Source of the DNA: JAFGQJ01 sp964588525
Lineage (GTDB): Bacteria; Spirochaetota; Spirochaetia; SZUA-6; DRHE01
Assembly: GCA_964588525.1 (NCBI GenBank)
Contig: CAZPQC010000147.1
Coordinates: 1 to 9,203, forward strand
DNA: 9,203 nt
Reading direction: 5' to 3'
Notes under the pieces: generated by a model
Databases searched by the model: none
What the model was told of the DNA's origin: nothing
What the model saw: the letters and a program-made list of their open reading frames with translations, nothing else
Position numbers and translations under genes: made by a program
In this document: positions 6,609 through 9,203 of the stretch, piece by piece
How the letters are laid out: each line of letters starts with the position of its first letter
How positions within the stretch are numbered: the stretch's first letter is position 1

Positions 6609-6658
6609 CCTGCTGTTGAAGGTTGTAATAGCATGGTTGCGCTGGCCGGGAGGTTGCC

Positions 6659-7159
6659 ATGTCTTCATTACGCAACGAAGAGATTTTCAAGATCGTCGAG
6701 AAGATCCGTGATCACTACCACACGAATCTCAACAACCGCTACGTCCGCAAGGCCCTGCTGCTGATGAAAGTGCCCAGGGGCACCTGGGATGCCATCGCCC
6801 GGCTAACGGAGAAAACCGACTTCTACAAGATCCAGGGTTATCCCTATAAAGATCTGTACGAGCAGATCCATGCGGCGGCCACCTTCGTGCATCACGCCAA
6901 GCTGGAGGTCGCGCCGCGCCTTCGGGAACTGCTTTCCAGCGGCACCGAGACGGTGTTCAGCCGCGAGAAGGGCGGGGAGGACAAGGTGCTCCTGGAAATG
7001 GCGATCAACAATTTCCCCGCCAACCTCGGCGTGTTTTCCGATATGATCGACAGTTTGTACGTGAAGACGGTCGAACAGGACAAGGCGGACCACCCGAACG
7101 TACGCCCGGTGTACGAGCGAATGCCCGAGCTCAAAGAAATCGGCCGCCTGTTGATCTAA
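6659..7159 (+). CDS. Conserved-looking hypothetical protein, 166 residues
   Basis: I do not recognise this protein. It is soluble, without signal peptide or membrane segment, and looks almost wholly alpha-helical: amphipathic stretches at about 5-22, 26-36, 59-80, 80-92 and 107-140, rich in charged residues and with only one obvious loop (VFSREKGGEDK, 99-109). Notable patches are NNRYVRKALLLMKVPRGTWD (25-44) and the sequence FYKIQGYPYKDLYEQIH (55-71), rich in Tyr and Lys. There are no cysteines and no metal-ligand motif. ATG 6659 is preceded by GGGAGG (6648-6653) at 5 nt, a strong ribosome binding site, and codon use resembles the neighbours, so it is a real gene. It follows the HAD gene after 50 nt and probably belongs to the same transcript. 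Its stop is 19 nt from that of the convergent etfA. Confidence 0.75.
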   Translation: MSSLRNEEIFKIVEKIRDHYHTNLNNRYVRKALLLMKVPRGTWDAIARLTEKTDFYKIQGYPYKDLYEQIHAAATFVHHAKLEVAPRLRELLSSGTETVFSREKGGEDKVLLEMAINNFPANLGVFSDMIDSLYVKTVEQDKADHPNVRPVYERMPELKEIGRLLI

Positions 7160-7178
7160 CCTCGGTTCAGAAAACGCC

Positions 7179-8360
7179 CTATCCCTGTATCTGTTTGACC
7201 AGCTCCGGCACGACGTCGAACAGACTGCCGACGATCCCGAAGTGAGCTACGTTGAAGATCGGGGCGCTGGGATCGTTGTTGATGGCCACGATGATATCCG
7301 AGCTTTTCATCCCCGCCAGATGCTGAATCGCCCCGCTGATTCCACAGGCCACGTAGATCGTCGGATTCACGGTCTTGCCGGTCTGCCCCACCTGATGGGA
7401 ATAGGGGATCCAGCCCGCATCCACCGCGGCGCGGGAGGCGCCGACCGCTCCTCCGATTGCCTTGGCCAGCTCTTCGATGAGGGCGAAGTTCTTGGGATCC
7501 TTCAGACCCCGGCCTCCGGAGACTATGAAATCCGCATCGGCCAGGTTCACCGTATCCATCTGTTCCGGAACGAACTCCAGCACCTCCACCCTGGGCTTGA
7601 GAAGCGGATAGCTCATCTCCAGAATTTCTCCGTCGTGGCTCCCCAACGACTCGGCCGCCTTCATCACCTTGTGGCGGACCGTCGCCATCTGCGGCCTGTG
7701 GCTGTTGCAGAGGATCGTAGCCATGATGTTGCCGCCGAAGGCGGGCCGGGTCTGCCTGAGCAGCTTTTTCTCCCCGTCGATTGTCAGCTCGGTGCAGTCG
7801 GCGGTCAATCCTGTCAGGATCCGTGCCGCCACCCGGGGCAGCAGGGATCGCCCGAGGATCGTGCCCCCGCCCAGGAAGATCTCGGGCTTCTTGTCCAGCA
7901 GGATCTTGGCCACCAGGTCGGCCTGGATCTCCTCATTGAAATCCCCGATGTCCGGATCTTGCATCATCCAGACCTCGTCGACCCCGTAGGAAACCAGCTC
8001 CTCCGCCATGTCCCGAACCTTGTTCCCCAGCAGGATGGCGCTGATTCTCTTATCCAGACTGGCTTTGAGCTCCCGGGCCGCTCCGATGATCTCGTAGACC
8101 ACGGAGGACAGCGTACCATGCCGGTGCTCGGCGAACAGACAGATGCCGGAGTAATCTTCGACTTCCTGTCCCTTGAAGGGCCGCCTCTCTATGACGATCG
8201 CGTCGTACTTGCAGGCGCTGACACAGGCTCCACACACGGTGCAGCGCTCATTGAGCACCGCTTTTTTGTCTACCAGGGATACGGCGTCGTAGGCACAAAC
8301 CTTGATGCACAGCCCGCAGCCTACGCACTTATCAAGGATGATCTGAATCGGTTCCGCCAT
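7179..8360 (-). CDS. etfA: Electron transfer flavoprotein alpha subunit with N-terminal 2[4Fe-4S] ferredoxin domain
   Basis: A 393-residue cytosolic flavoprotein subunit. Residues 1-60 form a bacterial ferredoxin domain with two CX2CX2CX3C sets: Cys12, 15, 18, 22 and Cys40, 43, 46, 50. Each would bind one [4Fe-4S] cluster; the usual Pro after the last Cys is Ala and Lys. Residues ~70-265 are the ETF N-terminal domain. Residues ~270-393 are the FAD-binding domain with SGGRG (281-285), GASRAAVDAG (307-316), QVGQTGKTVNPTIYVACGIS (323-342) and INNDPSAPIF (360-369). Ferredoxin-fused EtfA occurs in electron-bifurcating or confurcating complexes such as caffeyl-CoA reductase CarCDE and lactate dehydrogenase LctBCD of Acetobacterium, where the clusters pass electrons between flavin and external ferredoxin. 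ATG 8360 has AAGG 8 nt upstream and lies 4 nt after the etfB stop. An open frame continues to 8447 but overlaps etfB. The dehydrogenase partner is not in the window. Confidence 0.95.
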   Translation of the reverse strand: MAEPIQIILDKCVGCGLCIKVCAYDAVSLVDKKAVLNERCTVCGACVSACKYDAIVIERRPFKGQEVEDYSGICLFAEHRHGTLSSVVYEIIGAARELKASLDKRISAILLGNKVRDMAEELVSYGVDEVWMMQDPDIGDFNEEIQADLVAKILLDKKPEIFLGGGTILGRSLLPRVAARILTGLTADCTELTIDGEKKLLRQTRPAFGGNIMATILCNSHRPQMATVRHKVMKAAESLGSHDGEILEMSYPLLKPRVEVLEFVPEQMDTVNLADADFIVSGGRGLKDPKNFALIEELAKAIGGAVGASRAAVDAGWIPYSHQVGQTGKTVNPTIYVACGISGAIQHLAGMKSSDIIVAINNDPSAPIFNVAHFGIVGSLFDVVPELVKQIQG

Positions 8361-8364
8361 AGCT

Positions 8365-9177
8365 CTAACCTTCTTCTTTCTGCTGCCCGATCGGAATCCC
8401 GACGGCACGGAGCTCGGCCAGCAGATCGGTAACGGCCTGCCGGACATCCCCTTCGAAAATCTTGCCGCCCGAAGGTTTGGGGGGGGTAAAGATTTTCATG
8501 ACCTGTGTCGGGGATCCGGTCAAGCCGATGCGCTGCGGGTCCAGATCGATGTCCTGGTGATTCCAGTTCCGGATCTCCGCCTTCTTGGCCGCCATCTTTC
8601 CCTTCAGAGAGGGCAGGCGGGGCTCATTGATCTCCTTCACCACGGTCAGGAGGATGGGAAGCTTCGACTTCAGGCGGACATAGCCATCCTCCAGCAGGCG
8701 CTCCACAACGATTGTTCCGTCTTCGTCGATCTGTTCGATTTTTCGGATCTCCGTGACGTGGGGCAGTCCCAGGTTCTCCGCCACCCCCGGACCTACCTGG
8801 CCGGTATCACCGTCGATCGCCTGCCGGCCCATGAGGATCACATCCACCTTGCCGATCTTCTTGATGCCCCGGGCAAGGGTATAGGCGGTAGCCAGGGTAT
8901 CCGCCCCGGCGAAGGCCCGGTCGGACATTAGGATCGCCTCGTCCACCCCCAGGCTGATGGTCTCCCGCAGGGCGCTCTCCACCTGGGGGGGGCCCATGGA
9001 AAGGGCAATCACGCTTCCGCCGTGCTTCTCCTTCAGCCGAATTCCCTCCTCCAGCGCGTACATGTCGAAGGGATTGATGATGGACTCCACTCCCTCCCGC
9101 ATAAGGGTATTGGTCTCCGGATTGATCCGCACATTGGTGGTATCCGGTACCTGTTTTATACAGACGACGATCTTCAA
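8365..9177 (-). CDS. etfB: Electron transfer flavoprotein beta subunit, bifurcating type
   Basis: A 270-residue partner of EtfA; together they bind two FAD and pass electrons to or from an acyl-CoA or hydroxy-acid dehydrogenase. It opens with KIVVCIKQVPDT. It contains INPFDMYALE (34-43), AGADTLATA (90-98), and the nucleotide-binding GRQAIDGDTGQVGP (117-130). That last sequence has the Gly-Asp-Thr form seen in anaerobic, NADH-oxidising Etf proteins rather than the AMP-binding form of mitochondrial types. The ETF-beta signature is VVKEINEPRLPSLKGKMAAK (179-198). The start is TTG 9177, with AAGGAG (9188-9183) 5 nt upstream. No ATG or GTG fits the family start, and the frame stays open to the window edge. 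The etfB-etfA order and 4-nt gap show an operon. Confidence 0.94.
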   Translation of the reverse strand: MKIVVCIKQVPDTTNVRINPETNTLMREGVESIINPFDMYALEEGIRLKEKHGGSVIALSMGPPQVESALRETISLGVDEAILMSDRAFAGADTLATAYTLARGIKKIGKVDVILMGRQAIDGDTGQVGPGVAENLGLPHVTEIRKIEQIDEDGTIVVERLLEDGYVRLKSKLPILLTVVKEINEPRLPSLKGKMAAKKAEIRNWNHQDIDLDPQRIGLTGSPTQVMKIFTPPKPSGGKIFEGDVRQAVTDLLAELRAVGIPIGQQKEEG

Positions 9178-9179
9178 AA

Positions 9180-9203
9180 CTACTCCTTCTTCTGCAGACT
9201 TTC
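9180..9203 (-). CDS. Possible last codons of an upstream operon gene
   Basis: In one minus-strand frame the right edge reads ESLQKKE followed by TAG (9182-9180), ending 2 nt before the etfB start. Tight packing of this kind is usual upstream of etfB, where a dehydrogenase gene (acyl-CoA or FAD-linked lactate type) is common. Seven codons cannot identify a product, and the frame could be chance. Confidence 0.3.
   Translation of the reverse strand, partial: ESLQKKE

Noticed and set aside
6605..6629. Promoter TTGACC / TGTAAT before the 166-residue gene
   Set aside because: Both boxes look good, but the spacer is only 13 nt, too short for a sigma70 promoter. Part of it also overlaps the end of the HAD gene.
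5778..6668. Minus-strand 296-codon open frame opposite the HAD phosphatase
   Set aside because: It is a shadow of a gene with all four HAD motifs intact. No start signal is seen.
7242..8432. Plus-strand 396-codon open frame opposite etfA
   Set aside because: It is antisense to a complete, well-conserved EtfA. The translation has no domain character and no ribosome binding site.
8361..8447. N-terminal extension of EtfA to 8447
   Set aside because: It lies within the end of etfB, whereas ATG 8360 gives the usual ferredoxin-domain start and has a ribosome binding site.
1..9203. tRNA, rRNA, CRISPR arrays, insertion sequences or long repeats
   Set aside because: No cloverleaf, repeat-spacer pattern, transposase or terminal inverted repeats were seen. 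The window is almost fully occupied by protein genes.

Overview
The window is a compact, GC-rich bacterial chromosomal segment with nine protein-coding genes and one short gene relic, and almost no intergenic space. It has no RNA genes, insertion sequences or CRISPR. The content suggests a Gram-negative anaerobe or facultative anaerobe: a secreted protein with an outer-membrane-type beta-barrel, a PLP-dependent tryptophanase, a classical nitroreductase, and an EtfBA pair whose alpha subunit carries a two-cluster ferredoxin domain. A free-living spirochaete would fit, but this is a guess from gene style, not from a marker gene.

Layout. Positions 1-1780 (minus) hold most of a large S49-family peptidase (SppA-like), cut by the window edge just after its catalytic serine. 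Its first ~265 residues look like a signal peptide plus an outer-membrane beta-barrel. A good sigma70-type promoter drives it at 1802-1830. Divergent from it, 1902-3266 (+) encodes a tryptophanase whose specificity residues are all tryptophan-type rather than tyrosine-type. Convergent to that is a minus-strand group: an EamA/DMT-type exporter (4195-5106), a 41-codon relic of the C-terminus of cobalamin synthase CobS (4069-4194), and a class I SAM methyltransferase (3330-4067) whose ATG sits one base after the stop of the relic.

From 5246 a plus-strand group follows: a small FMN nitroreductase (5246-5818), an overlapping HAD-IIA phosphatase that starts with TTG (5808-6608), and an unrecognised 166-residue protein (6659-7159). 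Convergent with that, the minus strand carries etfB (TTG start, 8365-9177) and ferredoxin-fused etfA (7179-8360), the downstream part of an operon that continues past the right edge.

How the genes work together. EtfBA would exchange electrons between NADH, ferredoxin and an unseen flavin dehydrogenase encoded beyond the window. Tryptophanase gives pyruvate, ammonia and indole. The remaining genes are housekeeping or accessory functions without a single shared pathway. The most unusual points are the barrel-peptidase fusion, the CobS relic that links the exporter to the methyltransferase, and a possible terminator/alternative-hairpin leader in front of the nitroreductase.
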